From a virus: a stretch of 41,014 nucleotides of DNA. The number at the start of each line of letters is the position of its first letter. The first letter of the stretch is position 1. Below the pieces are notes generated by a model that saw only the letters and a program-made list of their open reading frames with translations, did not search any database and was not told the origin of the DNA. A program made the position numbers and the translations under genes. The stretch spans positions 1-41,014 of the IMG/VR virus record IMGVR_UViG_3300003691_000021. One strand, 5' to 3'. This document shows, piece after piece, positions 32,933 through 40,270 of this stretch.

Positions 32933-33211
32933 TTATATAGAAACCTCAGCAACATACTTCATTGTCTTTGAACGCCTATCATCATCCCCCTGACGAAGAA
33001 GGTCTACAGTTCCATAAACACGCCTCTCCATAAAACGCCTCTCCGTGTCCACAGCTACCATCAGAGGCATCAATGTACAATTACAATTAGGGCACGTCCT
33101 ATTATCTCGCATACGACCCGCAGGAACAACACCAACAATCTTTAAACCAGAATACTCTCTCACATCGTCCTTAGGATCCGGATCACCTGGTTCAATATCT
33201 TTAACTACCAT
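32933..33211 (-). CDS. Hypothetical protein with CPNCNC zinc motif
   Basis: A 92-aa protein between the terminase subunits. I place the start at 33211 (MVVKDIEPGD) because TAGGAG lies eight bases upstream; a longer in-frame start at 33247 lacks this. It has RTCPNCNCTLMPLMV in the middle, a single zinc-knuckle half, and then a basic region RRFMERRVYGTVDLLRQ. No family is recognised; small genes between the two terminase genes are common. Confidence 0.6.
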   Translation of the reverse strand: MVVKDIEPGDPDPKDDVREYSGLKIVGVVPAGRMRDNRTCPNCNCTLMPLMVAVDTERRFMERRVYGTVDLLRQGDDDRRSKTMKYVAEVSI

Positions 33212-33335
33212 AAAAGAACTCCTATTTGGTGTGTATCTGTTAGACAACTACTTATTCCTGAGGGATTGGGTATTTACGTTCAGAGAAGCCGCCTTTCTTC
33301 GGGGGGCCTTCTCGCATGTCACAGACACAGTTTTT

Positions 33336-33797
33336 TTATTTGGGTGTTAGCTCTTCTTTACTATCTTGATTGAATAGCACCTGTACCTTACTACCGGGCA
33401 TGTTAATGACGATACCCCCAAAGGTAGGCTTATCCTGTACCTGACCAGCATCAGTGTACTTGCCACCTAGTTTAGCTAGCTGGTCTAGGCCCTTAAGTGC
33501 TTGATTAGTGTCGCCTGTCTCTTCTGCTGCCTTGGTGACGTTGTTAACTCTGGTGACTAAAGACCTGAATATAGCTTGCTCCTTCGCATCTAGCTCTTTA
33601 TGGAGCGAATCGAGGAAAGCGACTACCCCTACATTTCTTAACATGCGGTACCCCTGCATTTCAGCCCCTTTTTCGCTGTATCCAGCGTCCCTAGCTGATT
33701 TCGTGGCGTTACCACTGGTCATGTAGGCCCTGCAGAACTTACGCTGTTTCGGGTTAAGCTTGACCTGTTTACCTGTCTTTTCTGGTAGTTTGTCCAT
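33336..33797 (-). CDS. terS: Terminase small subunit
   Basis: A 153-aa protein of the Terminase_2 type that recognises phage DNA for packaging. The N-terminal HTH reads LNPKQRKFCRAYMTSGNATK then SARDAGYS, followed by the oligomerisation helices around residues 75-115. The C-terminus KPTFGGIVINMPGS is common in this family. It is the first gene of the late leftward operon. Its ribosome site is weak (TTCTTTCTT before ATG). Confidence 0.85.
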   Translation of the reverse strand: MDKLPEKTGKQVKLNPKQRKFCRAYMTSGNATKSARDAGYSEKGAEMQGYRMLRNVGVVAFLDSLHKELDAKEQAIFRSLVTRVNNVTKAAEETGDTNQALKGLDQLAKLGGKYTDAGQVQDKPTFGGIVINMPGSKVQVLFNQDSKEELTPK

Positions 33798-33850
33798 AAG
33801 AAAGAATCAAAAGCGTAGTTTAGGGTTTAAAACACGATAAAGCATTAACT

Positions 33851-33881
33851 GCTATTCTCGCCCTTGCAGGGCTTAAATAGC
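33851..33881 (-). other. Hairpin in the terS leader
   Basis: Outer stem GCTATT/AATAGC and inner stem GCCCT/AGGGC with a three-base loop. No U-run follows in either direction. Located between the candidate late promoter and terS; it may protect or regulate the long late mRNA. Confidence 0.5.
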
Positions 33882-33896
33882 TAAACCTTATCAACA

Positions 33897-33926
33897 ATGC
33901 TAGCACGGGTTTGGAATTCAATTCAA
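33897..33926 (-). promoter_or_regulatory. Weak candidate late promoter for terS
   Basis: On the minus strand, TTGAAT (33926-33921), 18-nt spacer, TAGCAT (33902-33897). Both boxes are imperfect, so late expression may need an activator or readthrough. It is back to back with the strong rightward promoter at 33977. Confidence 0.35.
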
Positions 33927-33976
33927 CTTAATTTTGCCTTTCCTTTTATTGTTTAACTTAGCTATCAATAAAAGAC

Positions 33977-34005
33977 TTGACATAAATATCTCTGTTCCGT
34001 AGAAT
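33977..34005 (+). promoter_or_regulatory. Strong sigma-70 promoter for the rightward two-gene unit
   Basis: TTGACA (33977-33982), exactly 17 nt, TAGAAT (34000-34005). The predicted start is near 34012. An in-frame ATG at 34004 falls inside the -10 box and so cannot start translation from this promoter. Confidence 0.8.
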
Positions 34006-34011
34006 GGTTGC

Positions 34012-34145
34012 TGCTATGAGATACCGCAAGCTAACAATAAATTCAATTGACGAGGGCTGCGCTCAGTTACGACTGAGTGTTAACCCTTATCTAAAAGGTC
34101 AGTCCCTAGGCGATAGCGGTATCTCAAGGGGCTGGCCTTTTTTTA
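34012..34145 (+). ncRNA. Rightward leader RNA ending in intrinsic terminator
   Basis: From the promoter, the RNA has UGAGAUACCGC (34017-34027) near its 5' end, a CUCAGU-UACG-ACUGAG hairpin (34061-34076) and a terminator with GGTCAGTCCC / GGGGCTGGCC (34097-34106, 34128-34137; two G-U pairs), extended by AAAA/TTTT and followed by seven T. The 21-nt loop holds GCGGUAUCUCA (34116-34126), exactly complementary to the 5' element. GAGAUACCGC occurs again at 34150-34159, overlapping the ribosome-binding site of the next gene. The same layout and length are seen in the leftward leader at 3742-3611. Function is inferred. Confidence 0.65.
34097..34144 (+). terminator. Rho-independent terminator inside the rightward leader
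   Basis: A 10-bp stem (8 Watson-Crick, 2 G-U), lengthened by flanking A4/T4, then T7. It stands between promoter and gene, so the downstream pair is expressed only on readthrough, or the leader is itself the main product. Confidence 0.8.
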
Positions 34146-34162
34146 TTGGGAGATACCGCACC

Positions 34163-35302
34163 ATGTTAAAGAAAACAGAGTTTGAATGGCAAATGCGTGA
34201 AAGAACACGCCTGCTAGACGGTGAACACCAACAAATCCCTATAGAATGGCTCGATATTATAGGCCGTGCGGATATGGATACCCGTTTAAAGGTTCACCTC
34301 AATTATTATCCTCATGTCTCTAAAAAAGACCCTTCCAAGCTTGCCTACACTGAAAGTCCTGAAAAGGGCGAGAAAGATATTCAATCGATTATCAAGCCAG
34401 GCAAATTCCTCAAAAAAGTCATACCGGACTTGACCGATGTACAGGTGCAAGAATTGGTACAGGCTTTCAATGGTGTCTCTGTCACTGGCGAGCTTAAACT
34501 TGCCACTACTGAACAGGATATTATTGACGTTTACAGAAATGGGCCTAATTCCTGCATGGCACACCCTGCAACCTCTTATGGTTCAAGCCCCATCCACCCC
34601 GTATCTGTTTATGCGTCCGGTGATATTGGGATAGCTTATTTGAAGAAAGAAGGAGCAGAGCGCATCTCATGCCGCACAGTAGTCCGCCTGAAAACTAAGA
34701 AGTATGTACGGATTTATGGTGAACCCAGTCTTTTAAAGCCCCTACTGGAGCAGGCTGGCTATGAGCAGGACAGCTATGCGCTTGACGGTGCAAGGTTGCT
34801 TAAAAAAGAAAACCAGCACGGTGAAACAATCGCCCCTTATCTGGATGGGAGTGCAACCGATATTTCCATAAATTGTGAGTATCTACATATACAGCAATAT
34901 GATGGGGATTATACAGCCGATAATACCAATGGCCTCTTATCATGCGGAGATGTTTGCTATAACTGCGCCTGCTCCGTCTATTCTGATGAGTGTTCCACCT
35001 ATAATGGCGATTATTATTGTGACGCCTGTTTTGAGCAGAGCTATTTTTATTGCTTCGCTTGTGGAGAATCCACAAATAGAGATGAGGCCTGCTCTGTTCC
35101 CAATAACGAAACAGTATGCCAGCATTGTTTCGATCTAAACTATTTCCGTTGTGGCGATTGTGACAAAAACCACCACGATTCAGATAATAGCCCCAACCAT
35201 GACGAAACGTGCACCGATTGTGGAAAAGAACGAGACGCAGAAGAGGACGAAAGAGAAAGAGACGCAGAAGAGCAGGAAAAGGAGGTGACTACCAATGCCT
35301 GA
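34163..35302 (+). CDS. Phage protein of unknown function with tandem C-terminal zinc fingers
   Basis: A 379-aa protein. I chose the ATG at 34163, preceded by GGGAG, since an upstream in-frame ATG lies in the promoter. Residues about 95-230 form a conserved-looking domain (RNGPNSCMAHPATSY, PIHPVSVYASGDIGIAYL, CRTVVRLKTKKYVRIYGEPS, APYLDGS). I recall this combination from uncharacterised phage proteins but know no function. Residues 255-355 carry about 18 Cys in three treble-clef or LIM-like repeats (CYNCAC ... YYCDAC; FYCFACGES ... VCQHCF; FRCGDCDKN ... CTDCGKE). The end is Glu/Arg-rich. It overlaps the next gene by 8 bp, so the two work together. Confidence 0.75.
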   Translation: MLKKTEFEWQMRERTRLLDGEHQQIPIEWLDIIGRADMDTRLKVHLNYYPHVSKKDPSKLAYTESPEKGEKDIQSIIKPGKFLKKVIPDLTDVQVQELVQAFNGVSVTGELKLATTEQDIIDVYRNGPNSCMAHPATSYGSSPIHPVSVYASGDIGIAYLKKEGAERISCRTVVRLKTKKYVRIYGEPSLLKPLLEQAGYEQDSYALDGARLLKKENQHGETIAPYLDGSATDISINCEYLHIQQYDGDYTADNTNGLLSCGDVCYNCACSVYSDECSTYNGDYYCDACFEQSYFYCFACGESTNRDEACSVPNNETVCQHCFDLNYFRCGDCDKNHHDSDNSPNHDETCTDCGKERDAEEDERERDAEEQEKEVTTNA

Positions 35303-36179
35303 ATTATTAAAAGAAATGCTCCGATATAAAAGACCGCACGGGTCTTATACTGAACAGCTATTTATTGAAAAGTATATTATCCCGTTGGGAGTTGAAATTG
35401 ACGAGGCTGGAAATCTATTCAAGCGCATAGGCTCTGCTCCGGTCGTCTGGTCATGCCATACCGACACAGTACATAATAAAAACGGTATGCAAAAGGTTCG
35501 CTTCGATGGTCAATTTTTTAGTGTGAAAAAATCCTCATGCCTTGGTGCCGATGACGGTGCAGGGCTTTGGCTCATGCTGGAGATGATTAAAAATGAAAAG
35601 GAAGGATTGTATATTTTCCATCGAGGTGAAGAATTAGGGGGAATTGGTAGTAATTATATAGCTAGTAAGACCCCTGAACGCCTAGACGGTATCAAGTTTG
35701 CAATTGCTTTCGATAGGAAGGGCACTAGCTCAATTATTACTGACCAGTGCGGCAATTGCTGTTCAGACGAGTTCGCCCAGTCTATGATTGACCAGATGCC
35801 CGGATATAAAAAAGACCCTACCGGGACTTTCACGGATACAGCAAACTATACAGAGATAGTTCCAGAATGTACCAATATCTCTGTAGGCTACGAAAACCAA
35901 CACTCTAAAAGGGAAATATTAGATTTCAACCATTTATACAAGCTGAAAGAATTAATGCTGAATTTGGATGTCTCGAAATTGGTTGCTAAAAGAGACCCGT
36001 CTATTATTGAACAGTCAAGCTTTGGCTATGCCGATCAAGGGTGGTACCGTTCAAGCCGCAACGATTCGATGCTTGATATTATTTGGGATAATCCAGACGC
36101 TATAGCGGACTTGTTAGAGCAATACGGGTTCACACCTGAAAGTCTACAGGAAGAGCTAGGGCAGGCCATACCATTTTAA
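35295..36179 (+). CDS. Di-zinc metallopeptidase-like hydrolase (M20/M28/M42 type)
   Basis: A 294-aa protein with the full set of co-catalytic zinc-peptidase residues: His55 and Asp57 in SCHTDTVH, bridging Asp86/87 in CLGADDGAGLWLM, general base Glu112 and Glu113 in HRGEELGG, Asp140 in AIAFDRKG and His203 in GYENQHSKRE. There is no signal peptide, so it acts in the cytoplasm on a peptide or amide substrate. Residues 225-294 are an extra C-terminal domain, acidic, ending QAIPF. AAAAGGAGGTGA lies just before the ATG, an unusually strong ribosome site, inside the preceding gene. Its partner is probably the zinc-finger protein. The substrate is unknown; it is not a recognisable cell-wall hydrolase. 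Confidence 0.8.
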   Translation: MPELLKEMLRYKRPHGSYTEQLFIEKYIIPLGVEIDEAGNLFKRIGSAPVVWSCHTDTVHNKNGMQKVRFDGQFFSVKKSSCLGADDGAGLWLMLEMIKNEKEGLYIFHRGEELGGIGSNYIASKTPERLDGIKFAIAFDRKGTSSIITDQCGNCCSDEFAQSMIDQMPGYKKDPTGTFTDTANYTEIVPECTNISVGYENQHSKREILDFNHLYKLKELMLNLDVSKLVAKRDPSIIEQSSFGYADQGWYRSSRNDSMLDIIWDNPDAIADLLEQYGFTPESLQEELGQAIPF

Positions 36180-36223
36180 ATCCCTCCGCACCTCTGCTCG
36201 ACAATCCCTCCCCATATCCTCAA

Positions 36224-36511
36224 TCATACCTTAGGAGAGGCCCTTAATTGGGTCTCTCTTCCCTTCTCATCTCTTCCCTTCTCATCTTTTTCCACCATAG
36301 CCTGCAATAATGCGTCTAAAATATCAAACTCTGTATAAGCATAGAAGCCGAGAATAGTAGAAGCCGCAGGAAGGGAAATAGCCTTCTCTATTTCGCATAA
36401 GGCACTCTGAGAGCTTTGAACAAGCTCTGCCAATTCCTTTTGCGTCATGCCTTCCCCTTTTCTCCAACCAACCAGAGAGGCCGCAAATTGCTCTTTATTA
36501 ATCTGGATCAT
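36224..36511 (-). CDS. XRE-family HTH regulator
   Basis: A 95-aa DNA-binding protein. HTH residues 15-50 read WRKGEGMTQKELAELVQSSQ then SALCEIEKAISLP, the XRE/Cro pattern. Residues 75-86 contain a DEKGRDEKGRE duplication, from a tandem repeat TTCCCTTCTCATCTC at the DNA level. It is read leftward in its own unit past the replication genes. Palindromes and direct repeats upstream (36524-36556) could be its operators. It could act as a Cro-like switch partner of the CI-type repressor, or regulate the opposed rightward operon. Confidence 0.75.
   Translation of the reverse strand: MIQINKEQFAASLVGWRKGEGMTQKELAELVQSSQSALCEIEKAISLPAASTILGFYAYTEFDILDALLQAMVEKDEKGRDEKGRETQLRASPKV
36235..36258 (+). terminator. 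Terminator of the rightward two-gene unit
   Basis: Stem GAGAGGCCC / GGGTCTCTC (one G-U pair) with a TTAATT loop, followed by pyrimidine-rich TTCCCTTCTC on the plus strand. It lies 56 bases beyond the peptidase stop and within the 3' end of the opposing XRE gene. Confidence 0.55.
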
Positions 36512-36727
36512 CTTATCTCAAGGTTAGAGGCCGTGAATTAGAGGCCACAATTTGTGCCACAGGTAGAACATTCTGGATAAAGTTGTCTGTTTAGGGTAAT
36601 CTGGAGGTATTTAGTGGGTCCCAAGCACTACCAAGTGCGTGTTCCCCTAACAGAAGGGTCGGCTCGGAAAGATGTGGTGTCCGGATGAGTCGGCCCTTTG
36701 AATATCCTACCACAGAAGACGCAAAAA
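36512..36727. other. Regulatory region with operators and a structured element
   Basis: This 216-bp gap separates the replication operon end from the XRE gene. Near the XRE start lie two direct copies of TTAGAGGCC (36524-36532, 36538-36546) and the palindrome CACAATTTGTG (36546-36556). Further right, CTGTTTAGGG (36587-36596) pairs with CCCTAACAG (36645-36653) around a GCACT-ACCA-AGTGC hairpin. An 11-bp hairpin AAGGGTCGGCT / AGTCGGCCCTT (36654-36698) stacks next to it. The latter has two G-U pairs only as plus-strand RNA. No clear promoter is seen for that strand. Confidence 0.45.
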
Positions 36728-36913
36728 TCAAGCGTGGCGGTTAGAAGCCGCAATAGTTTTGCCTGCCACTCTGGCCGCCGTTTCAATAACCACGTCTACC
36801 GCGTCTTCAATATGCTCCAGGGACTCGCCCCGGTCCGCGAGCCGGTTGATCAGATCCGGAACCATCCTACCTACCAGCCTGTCCATTAACTGCGTTTTAC
36901 GATTAATCACCAT
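36728..36913 (-). CDS. Small hypothetical protein, end of replication operon
   Basis: A 61-aa helical protein, MVINRKTQLMDRLVGRMVPD then LINRLADRGESLEHIEDAVD, with a strong AGGAG site. It follows the DUF1064 gene after two bases. No family is recognised. Confidence 0.6.
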   Translation of the reverse strand: MVINRKTQLMDRLVGRMVPDLINRLADRGESLEHIEDAVDVVIETAARVAGKTIAASNRHA

Positions 36914-36915
36914 TT

Positions 36916-37221
36916 TTATATCTCCTGAATTTCAACGTGTGGATAATGTACTGCCATCATTCGTTTCTTCGATTTATAGGTAGGAGTAAGCATTCCCTTT
37001 ACATCCTCCACCGTTACCGTACCGTCGGCCCAGAACACCATAAAATCAGCCACATACTTTACCCCTGGCATATAAAATGGGGGCTGGAGCATAAAAAAAA
37101 GCACTTCCCCGGCATTTTTGAGCAATACGAGCTCATCGTACCGCGTCCTCTCCTTTTTGCTGCTGAATTTATAGCCATCACGCTCGACACGGACAGCTCG
37201 GTATTTATGCCTTAAGCTCAT
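36916..37221 (-). CDS. DUF1064-family protein (predicted nuclease fold)
   Basis: A 101-aa protein matching DUF1064: KYRAVRVERDGYKFSSKKER, then RYDELVLLKNAGEVLFFMLQ with QPPF, then YVADFMVF-x(6)-VTVEDVKGML and YKSKKRMM. The E...D...E-x-K arrangement (Glu in SSKKE, Asp in YVADF, Glu-Asp-Val-Lys) is that of restriction-endonuclease-fold or Holliday-junction-type nucleases. It is probably a recombination or DNA-processing endonuclease. Its start overlaps the previous gene by 17 bp. Confidence 0.75.
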   Translation of the reverse strand: MSLRHKYRAVRVERDGYKFSSKKERTRYDELVLLKNAGEVLFFMLQPPFYMPGVKYVADFMVFWADGTVTVEDVKGMLTPTYKSKKRMMAVHYPHVEIQEI

Positions 37222-37420
37222 CTAATTTCCGCTTCATTTCCGGGCTGATTAAATCATAAAGCTTTGAAGTTAAAGGCCCTTCTTGTTTAAGCCTCTCCTT
37301 CATTTTAGGCTTTATTTCCGCGTTATTTCCACGGGCAGCCTTCCTCGCATTCCGGTATCTGGAATAAGGTTTAACTTTTCGCTTTTTCCGTTCTTCCCAC
37401 AACTCTTCTAAATTATCCAT
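37205..37420 (-). CDS. Small basic hypothetical protein
   Basis: A 71-aa very basic, helical protein (MDNLEELWEERKKRKVKPYS, RYRNARKAARGN, KMKERLKQEGPL). Coupled to both neighbours by overlaps. The basic charge and replication-operon setting suggest nucleic-acid binding, but no family is recognised. Confidence 0.6.
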   Translation of the reverse strand: MDNLEELWEERKKRKVKPYSRYRNARKAARGNNAEIKPKMKERLKQEGPLTSKLYDLISPEMKRKLDELKA

Positions 37421-37812
37421 TATCTAGGCATAGTCCTAAAAGTCTCTCGGTTCATTTTCTTGAAATTCGCAACACACTGGAGTCTCTCTTCTTCACTCCC
37501 ATAAGAGTCAATCGCCTCTTGGCGCTCTCGATCCCGCCGCGCCTGGTCATCCTCAACCCTTTGGGCAATCAGCTTCTGGCCGATTTCCTTCTGCTTTAGG
37601 GCACAAATCCCTATTAATTGTGCGGGGATATTATCGGTCTCCCAAAACTTTAAGTTAGTCCTACATAAATGTAAACAGCTTTGCTCATACGAACCAAAAC
37701 CTAACTCGTCTTTAAGGGCCCGAAACCATATTTGAAGCTCCCAAGCACCCTTTTCCTTCATTCCAAAGGCGTAGAGGATAGTAATACCTTGCATAAATTG
37801 TTCCCAGGTCAT
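37420..37812 (-). CDS. Probable replicative helicase loader (G39P-like)
   Basis: A 130-aa protein directly downstream of, and overlapping by 4 bp (ATGA), the primase-helicase gene. The N-terminal half, MTWEQFMQGITILYAFGMKE, then W-F-R-A-L-K-D-E-L-x(4)-YEQSCLHLCRTN and WETDNIPAQLIGI, follows the layout of phage G39P-type helicase loaders: helix, aromatic W-x(3)-L, 'fxxxxxA', then a P-x-I turn. The length is also close (about 126 for G39P). The C-terminal half is charged and helical. The assignment rests on pattern and position, not on a search. Confidence 0.55.
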   Translation of the reverse strand: MTWEQFMQGITILYAFGMKEKGAWELQIWFRALKDELGFGSYEQSCLHLCRTNLKFWETDNIPAQLIGICALKQKEIGQKLIAQRVEDDQARRDRERQEAIDSYGSEEERLQCVANFKKMNRETFRTMPR

Positions 37813-39515
37813 ATATCCGAATAGCTCCCTACTGTAGGATCGTAGTTTAAATAAGCGACACCATGCTTGCCGTTTTCTCTAAACCTGATCTTCTGAACAT
37901 GGATCTGGACTTCCCGGTTGGGCTTTTCAGAAGGCTCAGGCGGAGTAAGATCACGCCAGATAGAGATGCAATTGTCCGCCTTGTTGTACCAGTGGGCGCT
38001 TCCCGAAACATCGTACGGGGTGACCACAGGGTATTTTTGAGCCTCAGTCTTTACCAGTTTCGTGGGGTGCGCCATGATCCAAACATGGACCCCGCGCTGC
38101 CTGGCAAACCGCCGTACCTTGGACAGGGAGGAGCTTATGTACTCCGTTTCGGTAGAATAAGCCGGACGTGTGTGGTCAAGCTCATTCCAGGGGTCAATAA
38201 TCAGCCCCTTTATCCCCTTTCGCAGCACAAGGTCCTCGGCCCTTTTTAAAATCAAGTCAAGAGTAGGAGCGTCCCCCTCCGGCAAAATAAAAGTAAAATG
38301 CTCATCAAGCCAATAGACCGCTTCAGTAAGCTGAGACCTGGTCATTCTGCCACACGGGCCCTCCTTGAACGGGAGCTCTAGAAATTTGGCTGCAAGTCTG
38401 CCTACATGGCTTTCGATCGGCTGGTTTTCAGGGCTGCACACTCCGAAGCGCCATCCGTGGTCCCGGGCTAAATTTATCTGGATCTGGTCCAGAAACTCAG
38501 ACTTCCCGTTAGAAGGGGACCCCGAAACCAGCGTCCACTCCCCCGGTTTTACAGAATAGAGGTCTTTCAGACCGTCAAACCCAACTGGAGTGCCGCCCTG
38601 CACCCCATTATCGTAAAGGTCAAAAATCCCCCCACAGAGACTCTCAACGGAGATTACCCCATCAATATTAACGTAGGGGGCTGAACTAATAACGCCCTCA
38701 AGCATTTCACTCCCGTAGAGCATCAGAACCTCGTTAAAGTCCTTGCAATTTTCCGGCCAGTTTACCTCCTTGCACTTCGCGGGTCCCAGCCTTTGGATAA
38801 GGCGTGTTTTTAACTCTTCACCCTTGGCATCGTTATCGACACCAATAATATGAACTTTAATATCTAGCAGGGACTGCGGGGGGTCATCTAAAAAGGTAAG
38901 TTTACTCCCCGCGCCGGATGGGACACTCACGCAATTTTCAAACCCGGCTACGTCAGCGGAAAGCTTGTCAATTTCACCTTCCACCCAAATAAGTGTGTCA
39001 CCCTTGATATCGTCATACCCGTAAAGGCAGATTTCCGCGCCAGGGTCCATACTAAAACGTTTCTTCTCTCCTTCTTTCTCGTAACGGTATTTTGTGTTGA
39101 CGTGCTCGCCGCCTTTAAAATACGGGAACTTCAAGGTTATGCCCTGATCCCCCAATGATGCGTTAGCAGGCGATGAGTCGGCAATCATATTCCTATCTAA
39201 AACCTCGTCGTGGATGCCTCTGTTGTTTAAAATCGTGGATCCTCGTGTGGTCATAGGTGTTCCAGTTAGGAGTTCTGGAGGCTTGGGCGCTTTTTTAAGA
39301 GATGAGGAGCTGTCCCCATCCGGGGATGCTCTCTCTTCTATGCACCCGGCCCACCCACAGTTATGACAGTTATAAACACCCTCATCAATGTTCACACTTA
39401 GGCATGGGTCCCTGCTTTTTTTCCGGCTGGCGCTGCATTCAGGGCATAAGGTCTTCGTTTGGCCGGCCCGCTGCCCATGAATATCAATGCCCAGCTCGTG
39501 AAATGTTTTCTTCAA
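37809..39515 (-). CDS. Bifunctional primase-helicase (T7 gp4 / Twinkle-like)
   Basis: A 568-aa replication protein that unwinds DNA and may prime it. The N-terminal zinc finger has C24-x2-C27 and C50-x2-C53 (TLCPECSASR ... YNCHNCGWAG). The TOPRIM domain has IWVEGEIDKL (Glu179) and GVDNDAKGEE (Asp227, Asp229). The RecA-like DnaB helicase domain has Walker A GSPSNGKS (332-339) and Walker B KGLIIDPWNE (Asp441), later VWIMAHPTK and ADNCISIWRD. It starts at TTG with AGGAGG upstream and overlaps the preceding gene. With no phage polymerase seen, it would hand over to the host polymerase III. Confidence 0.9.
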   Translation of the reverse strand: MKKTFHELGIDIHGQRAGQTKTLCPECSASRKKSRDPCLSVNIDEGVYNCHNCGWAGCIEERASPDGDSSSSLKKAPKPPELLTGTPMTTRGSTILNNRGIHDEVLDRNMIADSSPANASLGDQGITLKFPYFKGGEHVNTKYRYEKEGEKKRFSMDPGAEICLYGYDDIKGDTLIWVEGEIDKLSADVAGFENCVSVPSGAGSKLTFLDDPPQSLLDIKVHIIGVDNDAKGEELKTRLIQRLGPAKCKEVNWPENCKDFNEVLMLYGSEMLEGVISSAPYVNIDGVISVESLCGGIFDLYDNGVQGGTPVGFDGLKDLYSVKPGEWTLVSGSPSNGKSEFLDQIQINLARDHGWRFGVCSPENQPIESHVGRLAAKFLELPFKEGPCGRMTRSQLTEAVYWLDEHFTFILPEGDAPTLDLILKRAEDLVLRKGIKGLIIDPWNELDHTRPAYSTETEYISSSLSKVRRFARQRGVHVWIMAHPTKLVKTEAQKYPVVTPYDVSGSAHWYNKADNCISIWRDLTPPEPSEKPNREVQIHVQKIRFRENGKHGVAYLNYDPTVGSYSDI

Positions 39516-40270
39516 AACACCAACCTCCTGGAAGTCCCGCAGTTAGAATTAGCGGCACGTTTTTTGGTGTCTCCCATCTGTGCCACAATTTTATCAAAAT
39601 TATTCCGAAGACCGCTCGCGCTTAAGACAGTAGACGCCCAGAATCTATTGTCATTATTCGCGTACTTAAACACCTCTTTGATCTGCTCCGTGGTTCTTTT
39701 ATCCACCACGCGCATCAGCCGCACATCATTTGCCCATTTTTTAAGATCCGGCTCCTTGGTCGTTGGGTACAGACGACTGATAGATACCCAGAAAGAAGTG
39801 GCTATTTCAAGATCCTCTGAGGAAAAAAAAAGCTTTCTAGGGGCAGGCTTTTCTCGCCCCGGGGTTTTATTCTTTTTTACTTCTACTTCTACTTCTAGGG
39901 GCGACATTTTACCGTCATTGTTCTGCCCCTGCGCAGCCTTTTGTCGGCACCTTTTTGTGTAATTGTCGTGTCTTTCCAATAGTTTAGGGTCGCTGATTCT
40001 GATAAGCAAATCAGAACAAACTACTTTAAAACCAAATAGCTTCTCTAGTGCTTTTAAGAAGCAAACAAGTTGCTTTCGTTTTACTTTCAATAATGAACAC
40101 CATTCAGTTGAAGGTTGTTCATAATGGCACCGGTCGGTTTCGTCCATTTTATGCGCAAGAACTTCTTGAATTCTAAAAAACCAACCATAGCCAGCGTAAC
40201 CAAATTGGCTGATTAGGGCCTTCATGTTTTCGTCATCCTTGAGCGCGGTACGGTGCTGAAAGTATTTCAT
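39512..40270 (-). CDS. Replication protein with DUF4373 (Lin1244/Lin1753-like) N-domain
   Basis: A 252-aa protein. The N-terminus MKYFQHRTALKDDENMKALI then SQFGYAGYGWFFRIQEVLA matches phage DUF4373 or replisome-organiser proteins (YFxHDxxxxxDxKIxxLixkyGxeGyGiyxxLiE). Residues 125-150 are a low-complexity linker (EVEVEVKKNK), and residues 160-235 form a helical DnaD-like C-part (YANNDNRFWASTVLSASGLR). I place the start at 40270, where GAGGA lies seven bases upstream, not at an earlier GTG. It is likely to bind the origin or recruit the helicase. Confidence 0.75.
   Translation of the reverse strand: MKYFQHRTALKDDENMKALISQFGYAGYGWFFRIQEVLAHKMDETDRCHYEQPSTEWCSLLKVKRKQLVCFLKALEKLFGFKVVCSDLLIRISDPKLLERHDNYTKRCRQKAAQGQNNDGKMSPLEVEVEVKKNKTPGREKPAPRKLFFSSEDLEIATSFWVSISRLYPTTKEPDLKKWANDVRLMRVVDKRTTEQIKEVFKYANNDNRFWASTVLSASGLRNNFDKIVAQMGDTKKRAANSNCGTSRRLVF

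Noticed and set aside
34004-34162. Upstream extension of the zinc-finger protein
   Set aside because: The first ATG lies in the promoter -10 box and the segment covers the terminator; the ATG at 34163 has a ribosome site.
35295-36179. Peptidase as the endolysin
   Set aside because: Its residues are those of M20/M28/M42 aminopeptidase-like enzymes, not M15/M23 or amidase cell-wall enzymes, and it lies outside the late operon.
36654-36698. Type II hammerhead ribozyme
   Set aside because: GAAA and CGGATGA recall the core, but CUGA is broken, three extra bases precede GAAA, and no stem I separates the cleavage triplet from the core.
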